The notes beneath the pieces were generated by a model that saw nothing but the letters and a program-made list of their open reading frames with translations, was not told the origin of the DNA and searched no databases. Made by a program: the position numbers and the translations under genes. A stretch of 64,000 nucleotides of DNA from Streptomyces vilmorinianum (GTDB lineage: Bacteria > Actinomycetota > Actinomycetes > Streptomycetales > Streptomycetaceae), in contig NZ_CP040244.1 in the NCBI RefSeq assembly GCF_005517195.1, positions 1,692,001 through 1,756,000 on the forward strand, given 5' to 3'. The first letter of the stretch is position 1. Each line of letters opens with the position of its first letter. Positions 11,314 through 21,201 of the stretch are shown piece by piece.

Positions 11314-11660
11314 CTACCAGCAGTCCGGCTCGAAGAGCCGGGAATGCCAGAAGGCGCACACGTTGACGCCCATGTCGTCGGCCGCCGGTCCGTGAGCCTG
11401 ACGCGGTCCCGGAACCAGCCCTGCTCGATCTCCTCGTCGCTCATCGTGGAGGTGTCGGGCATCCGCTCTCCGTGCCGGGTGAGGAGATCGCTCCAGGAGC
11501 GGACCATCTCGTCCCTGGTCGGGGGCTGCGCGACCTGGGTGTCCACCGTCACGCCGTCGTCGTCCAGCGTCGCGAACGCGGCCCCCACGCCTGCGCACAT
11601 GGCCAGCGTCAGCACGGCCGCGCCGGCCGCCAGGCGCCCACCGCTCCCGCCACGCTTCAT
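11314..11660 (-). pseudogene. Small secreted protein gene with an apparent frameshift
   Basis: From ATG 11660 the frame encodes a signal-peptide-like N-terminus (LAAGAAVLTLAMCAGVGAA) and a plausible domain to about WFRDRVRLT. It then drifts into (RPV)n low-complexity sequence made by a nonanucleotide repeat. One frame over, the sequence continues as GPAADDMGVNVCAFWHSRLF and EPDCW with a stop at 11314, a much more natural C-terminus. A single-base loss near 11390 would explain this. It could also be a sequencing error. Confidence 0.5.
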
Positions 11661-11784
11661 GCGTCTCCCGTCGGAGTCCGTCCTGGAGCCGATCACGCTA
11701 TCCCGGCCGTGTCGAGGTTCTGTGGCCGTTCCGTGCGCACGAAGTCGATCTTCAGGACGGGTCCTTCCCGTGGACTCCTGCGAC

Positions 11785-11798
11785 TGGAACTGGTATCA
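11785..11798. promoter_or_regulatory. KstR-type box (one mismatch) upstream of aldehyde dehydrogenase
   Basis: TggAACtgGTAtcA differs from TnnAACnnGTTnnA at one base. Outer arms GAACTGG/CAGTTC extend the dyad. It lies 66-79 bp upstream of the ATG at 11864. Confidence 0.65.
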
Positions 11799-11863
11799 GT
11801 TCTGATGCGGCGTCAGATAACGCACGCCGGGCCGGATATCGCGACGCGCGGGAGGCAGCAGGC

Positions 11864-13332
<1,469 letters not shown>

Positions 13333-13333
<1 letters not shown>

Positions 13334-13566
13334 TGGGCGACCGCTGGCACGTGGAGGTCGACCGGGGGGTGTGCATCGGCTCCGGCATGTGCGTCAACCA
13401 CGCCCCGGACGGCTTCCGTCTCGACACGGCCCGTCAGTCGCACCCGCGTGAACCGGAGTCCGACGCGAACGAGAACGTGCTCGCGGCGGCCGAGGGATGC
13501 CCCGTGGAGGCCATCCTCATCACCCTCCTCGACGGCGGGGAGCCGGTCTTCCCGCCCGAGGACTAG
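13333..13566 (+). CDS. Ferredoxin, single 3Fe-4S type
   Basis: 77 residues. CIGSGMCVNHAP gives two cluster Cys (14 and 20) and GCPVEAI the third (about 55). The fourth Cys of 4Fe-4S ferredoxins is absent, as is usual for P450-partner ferredoxins in actinomycetes. The ATG overlaps the aldehyde dehydrogenase stop, so the two are coupled. It is a plausible electron donor for the P450 at the left end, which belongs to the same inferred regulon; mycobacterial FdxD plays such a role near hsd4A. Confidence 0.85.
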
Positions 13567-13637
13567 TTTCCACGTGCAAAACTACTCCCTTGATCACGGG
13601 GGCAAAGGGCCTTCGTGCGCCCGGAATTGGGAGAGTT

Positions 13638-14192
13638 GTGCGCAAGGCGATGTGGGTGGCCGCGGCCGCTGGTGTGGTGCTGCTGGTCGCGGGCTGCGGC
13701 GAGGGCGGCTCGGGCGGCTCCGGCGGCTCGGGCAAGAACAAGGGCGGCGGCTCGTCCGCCGGCTCCTCGGCCGGTTCCACCGGGGGCGGTGCGGAGACCG
13801 GCGGCGGCGACCTGGACGCGGCCGCGGTGACCAAGGAGATCACGGACGCCGCCACGGCCGCGGGCTTCACGCAGGACGCCTCCGGCGACGCGGTCCCGGC
13901 CGAGCTGAAGGCCTGCATGGTCACCTGGACGGCCGACGCCGAGAAGGCCGCGGACCCGAAGAAGTCCTACACGGACACGCTCGCGACGCTGACCAAGGGC
14001 GGCTGGAAGGAGGGGCAGAGCCTCGACCAGAACGGCTCGACGATCAAGACCCTCGCCAAGAGCAACTGGCAGGTGAAGGCCAGCAACCACAGCGCCGGCC
14101 CCGTGAAGCTGGTGATGTTCGTCGCCAACGAGACCGGCGCCGAGTGCGAGGCCCTGTTCAAGGCCGACCTGGAGAAGAACAAGAAGTCCTGA
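13638..14192 (+). CDS. Putative lipoprotein of unknown function
   Basis: 184 residues from GTG 13638 (ribosome site GGGAGAG). The leader has a lipobox LVAGC, so the protein should be lipidated and held at the outer face of the membrane. A Gly/Ser-rich spacer (about residues 20-60) precedes a small domain with two Cys (KACMVTW and AECEALF) that may form a disulfide. I do not recognise the domain. Confidence 0.8.
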   Translation: MRKAMWVAAAAGVVLLVAGCGEGGSGGSGGSGKNKGGGSSAGSSAGSTGGGAETGGGDLDAAAVTKEITDAATAAGFTQDASGDAVPAELKACMVTWTADAEKAADPKKSYTDTLATLTKGGWKEGQSLDQNGSTIKTLAKSNWQVKASNHSAGPVKLVMFVANETGAECEALFKADLEKNKKS

Positions 14193-14226
14193 CCCAGGAA
14201 GTCCTGATCCAGGAAGTCCTGATCCG
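14185..14226 (+). repeat. Three tandem copies of a 14-16 bp unit
   Basis: GAAGTCCTGA(CC/TC)CAG is repeated three times at the stop codon of the lipoprotein gene. The first copy contains the last codons. It probably arose by replication slippage. Confidence 0.7.
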
Positions 14227-14233
14227 AGGGCGG

Positions 14234-14860
14234 TCAGGCGCGCCCGGGTCCTCCGACGGGCTCGGGCGCCGTCAGGTCGATCAGCCGGCAGACGGTCTCG
14301 ATGTCGATCTTCACCTGTGCGATCGAGGCCCGCCCCGACAGCCAGGTGATCAGCGCCGAGTGCCAGGTGTGCTCGATCACCCGCACCGCCGACAGCTGCT
14401 GCGGCGTCGGGTGCTCGAGCCCCATCGCGTCCAGGATGATCGCCGTCGTCAGCCGCGAGACCGTGTCCACCTCGGGGCTCACGCTCCGGTCCGCGAACGT
14501 CAGCGCCCGCACCATCGCGTCCGCGAGCTGCGGCTCGCGCTGGAGCGCCCGGAACGCCCGCATCAGCGTCTCCGCCACCCGCTCCGCCGCGTTCTCGCCC
14601 GCCGGTGGGTGCTTCCGCAGCGTGGTGTGCATGTGCTGGAGCTGGTCCTGCATCGTCGCGACCAGCAGGTGGATCTTGGAGGGGAAGTAGCGGTACAGCG
14701 TGCCCAGCGCCACCCCGGCCGCCTCGGCGACCTCACGCATCTGTACGGCGTCGAATCCGCCCCGCCCGGCGAGCTGCGCGCTGGCGTGCAGAATGCGGCG
14801 ACGGCGCGCCTCCTGGCGCTCTGTCAGGGGCGGCGAGGCGGGTCTGTCTTCCGCGGTCAT
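14234..14860 (-). CDS. kstR: TetR-family repressor, KstR-like
   Basis: 208 residues from ATG 14860. The N-terminal HTH (about 20-66) contains GGFDAVQMREVAEAAGVALG then TLYRYFPSKIHLLV, nearly the same string as in mycobacterial KstR. The C-terminal ligand domain keeps the KstR-like ADAMVRALTFAD and VSRLT region. KstR represses cholesterol-catabolism genes and is released by 3-oxo-steroid-CoA intermediates. Seven matching operators occur in this window. One (15022-15035) lies in its own upstream region, so autoregulation is likely. The frame stays open upstream to 14947, but the sequence there is not KstR-like. Confidence 0.87.
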   Translation of the reverse strand: MTAEDRPASPPLTERQEARRRRILHASAQLAGRGGFDAVQMREVAEAAGVALGTLYRYFPSKIHLLVATMQDQLQHMHTTLRKHPPAGENAAERVAETLMRAFRALQREPQLADAMVRALTFADRSVSPEVDTVSRLTTAIILDAMGLEHPTPQQLSAVRVIEHTWHSALITWLSGRASIAQVKIDIETVCRLIDLTAPEPVGGPGRA

Positions 14861-14998
14861 GGAGTCCCGTTCCGTGCGGTGGACGTGCGGTGTGCGTGCG
14901 GTAGGGGAGCGACAGTATGGCCGGGCTCCCGCCGTGGCGCGAATCACCTGATCCGGCTCTTACAGCGGGACTACCTGCCGGTAGATTCAGTGCTCCTT

Positions 14999-15018
14999 GA
15001 ACGATCAAGAACGATCAA
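14999..15018 (+). repeat. Direct repeat GAACGATCAA x2
   Basis: Two adjacent perfect 10-bp copies just upstream of the KstR-type box, between kstR and the glycosyltransferase. They could be a helper site for another activator or repressor. Confidence 0.6.
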
Positions 15019-15021
15019 GTC

Positions 15022-15035
15022 TGAAACTTGTTCTA
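15022..15035. promoter_or_regulatory. KstR-type box (exact) between kstR and glycosyltransferase operon
   Basis: TgaAACttGTTctA is an exact match to TnnAACnnGTTnnA. It is 55 bp upstream of the glycosyltransferase GTG and about 160 bp upstream of the kstR ATG, so it may serve both directions. Confidence 0.8.
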
Positions 15036-15089
15036 GATTAGCGCGAGCGGTTACGCTCCCGCGAAACGCAAGCTCGAAGGGGGCCGCGA

Positions 15090-16415
15090 GTGACCGCTGA
15101 GGCCATAGAAGCAGGCCCCCGCCGGGGCGCCGCCCCGAGCGCCCCGGGCGACGGTGACGGTCCGTTGCGGATCGCTCTCCTCACGTACAAGGGAAACCCC
15201 TTCTGCGGCGGTCAGGGTGTCTATGTCCGGCACCTCTCGCGCGAGCTCGCCCGCCTCGGCCACCACGTCGAGGTCATCGGCTCGCAGCCGTACCCCGTCC
15301 TCGACGAGGGCGTCCCGCTCACCGAGCTCGCCAGCCTCGACCTCTACCGCTCGCCGGACCCCTTCCGTACGCCCAAGCGCGACGAGTACCGCGACTGGAT
15401 CGACGCCCTCGAGGTCGCCACCATGTGGACCGGCGGCTTCCCCGAACCGCTCACCTTCTCCCTGCGGGCCCGGCGCATGCTCGCCGCCCGCCGCGGCGAC
15501 TTCGACGTCGTCCACGACAACCAGACCCTGGGCTACGGACTCCTGGGCGGCCCCGGCGCGATCGGCGCCCCGCTCGTCACCACGATCCACCACCCCATCA
15601 CCGTCGACCGGCAGCTCGAACTCGACGCCGCCGCCGACTGGAAGCGCCGCGCCTCCGTCCGCCGCTGGTACGCCTTCACCCGCATGCAGAAGCGGGTCGC
15701 CCGCCGCCTGCCGTCCGTGCTGACCGTCTCCGGCTCCTCCCGCCAGGAGATCGTCGACCACCTCGGCGTACGCGACGACCGCATCCGGGTCGTCCACATC
15801 GGTGCCGACACCGACCTGTGGTCCCCCGATCCGTCCGTCGCCGAGATCCCCGGACGGATCGTCACCACCTCCAGCGCGGACGTCCCCCTCAAGGGCCTGA
15901 TCCACCTCGTCGAGGCGCTCGCCAAGCTCCGCACCGAGAACCCGGCCGCCCACCTCGTCGTCGTCGGCAAGCGCGCCGAGGACGGACCGGTCGCGCGGGC
16001 CATCGAACGGTACGGACTCGAGGACGCCGTCGAGTTCGTCAAGGGGATCACGGACGCCGAGCTCGTCGACCTCGTGCGCTCCGCCCAGGTCTCCTGCGTG
16101 CCGTCGCTGTACGAAGGGTTCTCGCTGCCTGCCGCCGAGGCCATGGCCACCGGCACCCCGCTCGTCGCCACCACCGGCGGCGCGATCCCCGAGGTCGCGG
16201 GGCCCGACGGCGAGACCTGCCTGGCCGTGCCCACGGGCGACGCGGGCGCCCTGGCCGCGGCGCTCGGCCGGCTGCTCGGCGACGCGGAGCTGCGGACCCG
16301 CCTGGGCGCCGCGGGGCGCGCACGGGTCCTGGCGAACTTCACCTGGGCGCGCGCGGCCCAGGGCACCGCGGACCTCTACCGCGAGGCAATCGCCCGCCAG
16401 GGGGCCCGCCGGTGA
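15090..16415 (+). CDS. Family 4 glycosyltransferase (Rv0225-like)
   Basis: 441 residues, GTG start. GT-B fold: N-terminal GNPFCGGQGVYVRHLSREL donor/acceptor loop, and C-terminal PSLYEGFSLPAAEAMATGTP with the EX7E-type motif that positions the nucleotide sugar. First gene of a three-gene plus-strand operon with a methyltransferase and a cyclase-fold protein. The pair with the methyltransferase recalls Rv0225-Rv0224c in M. tuberculosis. The acceptor is unknown. An exact KstR-type box in the promoter links it to the inferred steroid regulon. Confidence 0.85.
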   Translation: MTAEAIEAGPRRGAAPSAPGDGDGPLRIALLTYKGNPFCGGQGVYVRHLSRELARLGHHVEVIGSQPYPVLDEGVPLTELASLDLYRSPDPFRTPKRDEYRDWIDALEVATMWTGGFPEPLTFSLRARRMLAARRGDFDVVHDNQTLGYGLLGGPGAIGAPLVTTIHHPITVDRQLELDAAADWKRRASVRRWYAFTRMQKRVARRLPSVLTVSGSSRQEIVDHLGVRDDRIRVVHIGADTDLWSPDPSVAEIPGRIVTTSSADVPLKGLIHLVEALAKLRTENPAAHLVVVGKRAEDGPVARAIERYGLEDAVEFVKGITDAELVDLVRSAQVSCVPSLYEGFSLPAAEAMATGTPLVATTGGAIPEVAGPDGETCLAVPTGDAGALAAALGRLLGDAELRTRLGAAGRARVLANFTWARAAQGTADLYREAIARQGARR

Positions 16416-16482
16416 CGGCCTCGTCCACGCCCCACCCGCACCCCCACCCCCGTACCGCCACCCACCCGGAAGGGCAGACCTC

Positions 16483-17214
16483 GTGCTGACCGTCGACTTC
16501 ACCCGCTTCCCGCTCGCCCCCGGCGACCGCGTGCTCGACCTGGGCTGCGGTGCGGGCCGGCACGCCTTCGAGTGCTACCGGCGCGGCGCCCAGGTCGTGG
16601 CCCTCGACCAGAACGGCGAGGAGATCCGCGAGGTCGCCAAGTGGTTCGCGGCGATGAAGGAGGCGGGCGAGGCCCCGGCCGGCGCGACCGCCACCGCGAT
16701 GGAGGGCGACGCGCTGAACCTGCCCTTCCCCGACGAGTCCTTCGACGTCGTGATCATCTCCGAGGTCATGGAGCACATCCCCGACGACAAGGGCGTGCTC
16801 GCCGAGATGGTCCGCGTCCTGAAGCCGGGCGGCCGGATCGCCATCACCGTCCCGCGCTACGGCCCCGAGAAGGTCTGCTGGGCGCTCTCCGACGCGTACC
16901 ACGAGGTCGAGGGCGGCCACATCCGCATCTACAAGGCGGACGAGCTCCTGGCCAAGATCCGCCAGGCCGGCCTGAGGCCGTACGGCACCCACCACGCGCA
17001 CGCGCTGCACTCGCCGTACTGGTGGCTGAAGTGCGCCTTCGGCGTGGACAACGACAAGGCGCTGCCGGTACGGGCGTACCACAAGCTCCTGGTCTGGGAC
17101 ATCATGAAGAAGCCCGCCCTGACCCGAGTCGCCGAACAGCTGCTCAACCCCGTCGTCGGCAAGAGCTTCGTGGCGTACGCGACCAAGCCGCACCTGCCGA
17201 AGGCGGAGGCGTGA
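16483..17214 (+). CDS. Class I SAM-dependent methyltransferase (Rv0224c-like)
   Basis: 243 residues from GTG 16483. SAM motif I VLDLGCGAGRHAFE (about 18-31), acidic motif II ALDQNG and post-I motif GDALNLPFPDESFDVV, then EVMEHIPD. The C-terminal half contains a Trp/Tyr-rich YWWLKCAFG segment and probably forms the acceptor pocket. The next gene's GTG overlaps its stop (GTGA), so they are translationally coupled. Confidence 0.87.
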   Translation: MLTVDFTRFPLAPGDRVLDLGCGAGRHAFECYRRGAQVVALDQNGEEIREVAKWFAAMKEAGEAPAGATATAMEGDALNLPFPDESFDVVIISEVMEHIPDDKGVLAEMVRVLKPGGRIAITVPRYGPEKVCWALSDAYHEVEGGHIRIYKADELLAKIRQAGLRPYGTHHAHALHSPYWWLKCAFGVDNDKALPVRAYHKLLVWDIMKKPALTRVAEQLLNPVVGKSFVAYATKPHLPKAEA

Positions 17215-18287
17215 CGAGCCCCGAGCGGATCGCGGAACACCTCGTCCTGCCCGGGGTCCTGACCGCCGAGCAGGCCGCCGAGACCGTCGCCGGGATACTC
17301 GCCGTCCAGCGCGAGGACGGGGCGATCCCGTGGTTCCGGGGCCACCACCTCGACCCTTGGGACCACACCGAGGCCGCCATGGCCCTGGACACGGCAGGCG
17401 AGCACGCCGCGGCCGCCCGCGCCTACGCGTGGCTGGCCCGGCACCAGAACGCCGACGGCTCCTGGTACGCCGCGTACCACGACGGCGACCCGGCGAACGT
17501 CACCGACCGGGGCCGGGAGACCAACTTCGTCGCGTACATCGCCGTCGGCGTGTGGCACCACTACCTGGCCACCGGCGACGACGCCTTCCTCGACCGGATG
17601 TGGCCCGTCGTCTACGCGGCCGTCGAGTTCGTCCTCGCGCTGCAGCAGCCGGGCGGCCAGATCGGCTGGAAGCGCGAGGCCGACGGCACGCCGGTGAACG
17701 ACGCCCTGCTCACCGGGAGTTCGTCGATCCACCAGGCGCTGCGCTGCGCGCTCGCCATCGCCGACGAGCGCGAAGAGCCCCAGCCCGACTGGGAGCTGGC
17801 GGCGGGCGCCCTCGGGCACGCGATCCGCAGCCACCCCGAGCGCTTCCTCGACAAGTCCCGCTACTCGATGGACTGGTACTACCCGATCCTCGGCGGCGCG
17901 CTGACCGGCCCGGCCGCGACGGCCCGGATCGACGCGCACTGGGACGACTTCGTGGTCCCCGGACTCGGCGTACGGTGCGTCCTGCCCAACCCGTGGGTGA
18001 CCGGCGGCGAGAGCTGCGAGCTCGCCCTCGCGCTCTGGGTGACGGGCGAGTCCGACCGGGCCCTGGACATCCTCCAGTCCGTCCAGCACCTGCGCGCCGA
18101 GGGCGGCATGTACTGGACCGGGTACGTCTTCGAGGGCAACAAGGCCGTGTGGCCCGAGGAGCTCACGACCTGGACGGCCGGCTCGCTGCTGCTCGCCGTG
18201 GCGGCGCTGGGCGGCGACGAGGCGACGGTGGCGGTCTTCGGCGGGGAACGGCTGCCGAGGGGCCTGGAGCCCGACTGCTGCGGGTGA
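17211..18287 (+). CDS. Alpha/alpha-barrel protein of the prenyltransferase/squalene-cyclase fold
   Basis: 358 residues, GTG overlapping the methyltransferase stop. It shows repeated helical-hairpin signatures (REDGAIPWF, NADGSWYAAY, LRAEGGMYWTG) and acidic clusters (DPWDHTEAAMALD), as in terpene-cyclase-like or glycoside-hydrolase-like alpha/alpha barrels. There is no signal peptide, so it is cytosolic. With the glycosyltransferase and methyltransferase it may act on a glycolipid or sterol-like substrate. The reaction is not predictable from sequence. Confidence 0.75.
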   Translation: MTSPERIAEHLVLPGVLTAEQAAETVAGILAVQREDGAIPWFRGHHLDPWDHTEAAMALDTAGEHAAAARAYAWLARHQNADGSWYAAYHDGDPANVTDRGRETNFVAYIAVGVWHHYLATGDDAFLDRMWPVVYAAVEFVLALQQPGGQIGWKREADGTPVNDALLTGSSSIHQALRCALAIADEREEPQPDWELAAGALGHAIRSHPERFLDKSRYSMDWYYPILGGALTGPAATARIDAHWDDFVVPGLGVRCVLPNPWVTGGESCELALALWVTGESDRALDILQSVQHLRAEGGMYWTGYVFEGNKAVWPEELTTWTAGSLLLAVAALGGDEATVAVFGGERLPRGLEPDCCG

Positions 18288-18333
18288 CCCGAGCGCGGCC
18301 CGGCCCGGCGGCTGAGCCGCGCCCGGACGTACG

Positions 18334-18997
18334 TCATGAGGCGGCCGTCGGGTTCCAGTCCCCGAGCCAGTCCCGGACCTCCTGGGCGGCGGCCTGGGCG
18401 TCCGTCAGCTGCGGACGGTCGCCGCTCGCCGTGCCCGCCCCTGCGCCGGTGTTCCGGTACTCGGCGAACCGGTCGTCCTTCCACGAGAAGCCGCCCATGT
18501 CCGTCCAGGGACGGGCCTTGACCGCCGCGCCGAGCGTGGAGTCGCGGACGGTGGTCTGCGGGTCCAGGGTCGCGTCGCCGCCCGCGTGCCAGGGCCGGCC
18601 GAGGAAGAAGCTGCCGGCGGACACGTCACCGTTCACGACGGAGCGGTTGTGAGGAAGCCCTTCATGCCGGCGGGCGTGGAGGGCGCGGTGACGTACCCGG
18701 CCGAGGTGCCGTCCCAGCGCTTCTTCAGGGTGAGGACGGACCGGTCGATGACGGCGGTGGCCCCGCCGAAGACGAGGTCGACGTTGCCGATGACGTACGA
18801 GTCGGTGACGTAGACCCGGCCGAGGCGAAGCCGTCGGCGGTGTCGGTCGCCCAGGCGGGGGCGGTGGCGGCCGACGCCTCGGGCAGCGCGTCCTCGCCGA
18901 ACACGCTGAGGACATCGCCGTAGGCCAGGGCCGCCGCGGCTCCCAGGGCCGGCGGGATGCCGGCCACCAGCTTCGTCCTGCGTCTGTGGTTGCTCAC
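18334..18997 (-). pseudogene. Decayed pectinesterase gene
   Basis: The GTG at 18997 opens a signal-peptide-like leader (VSNHRRRTKLVAGIPPALGA) that soon leaves frame. In another frame follow DSYVIGNVDLVFGGATAVID, the catalytic Asp region of pectinesterases, and RWDGTSAGYVTAPS. A third frame supplies the C-terminus from SVVNGDVSAGSFFLGRPWH to DWLGDWNPTAAS with GRPW and the FAEYRNTG ending of the family. The total is only about 220 codons against 300 or more, so N-terminal helix coils are deleted and at least two frameshifts exist. Confidence 0.75.
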
Positions 18998-19071
18998 GAT
19001 GGCTTCCGTTCCTGTGGGGGATCGTTCGCCTCCGTGTCGCCGCCGGCGGGGGAATGGTTGCCTCTGGCTCC

Positions 19072-20130
19072 TCAGGAGTTGAGCTCCGCGAGGACGCGGA
19101 GGGTGGCGGGGTCCGGCGCCGTGACCAGCAGGTCGGTGACCGGGCCCTTGCGCCACGCGTCCAGCCGTTCGGCGATCCGCTCCCTCGGCCCGACGAGCGA
19201 GATCTCGTCCGCGAAGGCGTCCGGCACGGCGAGCACCGCCTCCTCGCGCCGCCCGGCCGCGAACAGCTCCTGGATGTGCCGGGCCTCGGACTCGTATCCC
19301 ATACGCCCCATCAGATCGGCGTGGAAGTTGCGCCCGCCCGTCGCCCGACCACCACCCCTGGTGGAGTGCTGCGCACGCGTGTTGTTCGGCCCCATGCCGC
19401 CGATGTAGAAGCCGAGCATCGCCTTGACGGGCAGCAGCCCCTCGCCGACGTCCTCGCAGAGCCGGGCGCGGACCATGGGCGCGACCAGGAAGCCGGGCGG
19501 CAGGGCCGCGGGGAGCCCGTACACCTCCTCGTACCGCGTCGGGGACCAGTAGAGCGGCAGCCAGCCGTCGGCGATCTCGACGGTCTGCGCGATGTTCTTC
19601 GGTCCTTCGGCGCCGAGGAGGACGGGGAGGTCCGCGCGGAGGGGGTGCGTGATGGGCTTGAGCGCCTTCCCGAGCCCCGTGCCGTCCTCTCCGGCGTACG
19701 GGTGGGAGTGGAACCGCCCGTCGAGCACGACGGGTCCCTCGCGGCGCAGGACCTGCCGGATGACGTCCACGTACTCGCGGGTCGCGGTCAGCGGCGAGCG
19801 GGGGAAGGGCCGGCCGTACCACCCCTCGACGACCTGCGGCCCGGACAGCCCGAGCCCGAGCATCATCCGCCCACCGGAGAGGTGGTCGAGCGTGAGCGCG
19901 TGCATCGCGGTGGCGGTGGGCGTCCGGGCGGCCATCTGCGCGACGGCGGTCCCGAGCCTGATACGTGAGGTGTGCGCGGCGATCCAGGTGAGCGCCGTGA
20001 ACGCGTCGGAGCCCCACGCCTCGGCCGTCCACACGGAGTCGTACCCGAGCCGCTCGGCCTCACGGGCGAGGTCGAGGTGGGCGGGGGAGGGGCCGCGTCC
20101 CCAGTAGCCGAGGGCGAGTCCGAGACGCAT
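19072..20130 (-). CDS. LLM-class F420-dependent oxidoreductase (Rv3520c-like)
   Basis: 352 residues from ATG 20130. Luciferase-like TIM barrel with LGLALGYWGRGP, SVWTAEAWGSDAFT, LTLDHLSGGRMMLGLG and SGPQVVEGWYGRPF. These blocks match M. tuberculosis Rv3520c, a predicted F420-dependent enzyme within its cholesterol gene cluster. An extra segment around TRAQHSTRGGGRATGG (about residues 250-266) interrupts the usual NFHADLMGRMGYE block. A perfect 15-bp palindrome lies 15-29 bp upstream of the ATG. Reduction of a steroid intermediate is inferred. Confidence 0.85.
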   Translation of the reverse strand: MRLGLALGYWGRGPSPAHLDLAREAERLGYDSVWTAEAWGSDAFTALTWIAAHTSRIRLGTAVAQMAARTPTATAMHALTLDHLSGGRMMLGLGLSGPQVVEGWYGRPFPRSPLTATREYVDVIRQVLRREGPVVLDGRFHSHPYAGEDGTGLGKALKPITHPLRADLPVLLGAEGPKNIAQTVEIADGWLPLYWSPTRYEEVYGLPAALPPGFLVAPMVRARLCEDVGEGLLPVKAMLGFYIGGMGPNNTRAQHSTRGGGRATGGRNFHADLMGRMGYESEARHIQELFAAGRREEAVLAVPDAFADEISLVGPRERIAERLDAWRKGPVTDLLVTAPDPATLRVLAELNS

Positions 20131-20144
20131 GGCGAGAGGCCTTC

Positions 20145-20159
20145 CTGACGGTCCGTCAG
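20145..20159. promoter_or_regulatory. Palindromic operator candidate CTGACGGTCCGTCAG
   Basis: A perfect 15-bp palindrome immediately upstream of the F420 oxidoreductase gene. It is the best copy of a motif repeated at 1566, 27332 and 35863. Confidence 0.75.
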
Positions 20160-20188
20160 TTCCTTGCTTCCCGGGGACTGTACGACAA

Positions 20189-20220
20189 CGGCCCCCCGCC
20201 CGGAAGGGCGAGGGGCCGTC
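20189..20220 (-). terminator. Hairpin terminator
   Basis: Arms ACGGCCCCcCGCCC and GGGCGAGGGGCCGT around GGAA, just beyond the stop of the minus-strand membrane-protein gene. Confidence 0.7.
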
Positions 20221-20235
20221 GTGCGGGCCGGACAG

Positions 20236-21111
20236 TCAGCCGCGCTGGATGCCGGTCGTGTCCTGCAGGACGCCGCGACGGCCGTCCTGGGTCTGGGCGA
20301 TCAGACCGGGACCGCGCTGCTCGACCGCCAGGTACCAGGTACCGGGGGCCAGTTCGGCGATCGGGGTCGGCGAACCGTCCTCCCCGTACAGCGGGCGGGC
20401 GACCGGGACCGCGAACCAGAACGGCGTGAAGTCGGCGGGGGCGCCGGCGGGGGCGCCGGCGGGGGTGGGCTGCTGGGCGGCGGCCGGTGCCGGTGCCTGG
20501 GCCTGCGGGGCCTGGGCGCCGTAGGGCTGGCCGGCACCCTGCGAGGGGTCGTGCTGGCCCGGCTGCGGCTGCTGCATGCCGTAGGGCTGCTGGGCGCCCG
20601 GGTAGCCGTAGCCGCCCTGAACGCCAGGCTGTCCGGGCTGGCCCGGCTGCATGCCGTACGGCTGCGGGGCCTGCGGCTTCGGCGCGCTCAGCAGCGGGCC
20701 CTTGAGGGCGGGCACCAGCGGGGCGGCGATGGCGGCACCGGCGAGGACCAGGGAGGCGATCAGGCCGAGGATGAGGCCGGCGCCCACGTTGTTCGACTCG
20801 AACACCCACATCAGCATGGACCACGCCGAGGCCACGGTGAACGCGACACCGACCTGTCCAAGCTCGAGGCCCACGACCTTGCGGGGCTGCGGCAGTGCGT
20901 GCGAGACGACGATCAGCGCGGCACCGGCGATGCCGAGGAGGACGGCGCCCCAGCCGAGGGGCGAGAACTCCCAGGAGTTCGTGGACGGGACCTGGTCGCA
21001 GATGGCCTCGCTGGCGTCACAGCCGTTGATGTCGAGGAACGAGGCGATGAACAGCACCACCGCTGCACCGATCAGAACGCCATCGCCTCGAGTGAGGGAG
21101 CGGATATTCAC
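20236..21111 (-). CDS. Membrane protein with Pro/Gln/Gly-rich tail (DUF5336-like)
   Basis: 291 residues from GTG 21111 (AAGGA upstream). Four hydrophobic segments occupy about residues 10-150 (IGAAVVLFIASF, WGAVLLGIAGAALIVVS, VAFTVASAWSMLMWVF, AGLILGLIASLVLAGAAIAA). They are followed by a low-complexity cytosolic or external tail full of QPYG, PGQ and QAQAPAP. The extreme C-terminus is a compact domain (FWFAVPVARPLYGEDG to GTWYLAVEQRG). Function unknown; such proteins are frequent in Streptomyces. Confidence 0.75.
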   Translation of the reverse strand: MNIRSLTRGDGVLIGAAVVLFIASFLDINGCDASEAICDQVPSTNSWEFSPLGWGAVLLGIAGAALIVVSHALPQPRKVVGLELGQVGVAFTVASAWSMLMWVFESNNVGAGLILGLIASLVLAGAAIAAPLVPALKGPLLSAPKPQAPQPYGMQPGQPGQPGVQGGYGYPGAQQPYGMQQPQPGQHDPSQGAGQPYGAQAPQAQAPAPAAAQQPTPAGAPAGAPADFTPFWFAVPVARPLYGEDGSPTPIAELAPGTWYLAVEQRGPGLIAQTQDGRRGVLQDTTGIQRG

Positions 21112-21201
21112 GTAAGAGTCCTTCGTCGGGTCGTCTCGTCGGGGTGGCGCGGAGCACGGGGGCGGCCCCATCGTACGGAGCGAATCTATCGTCCGTCGGT
21201 T

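Noticed and set aside
15090..18287. Terpenoid biosynthetic cluster based on the cyclase-fold protein
   Set aside because: No DxDD or QW-type cyclase motifs and no prenyl-diphosphate synthase nearby; only the alpha/alpha-barrel fold is supported.
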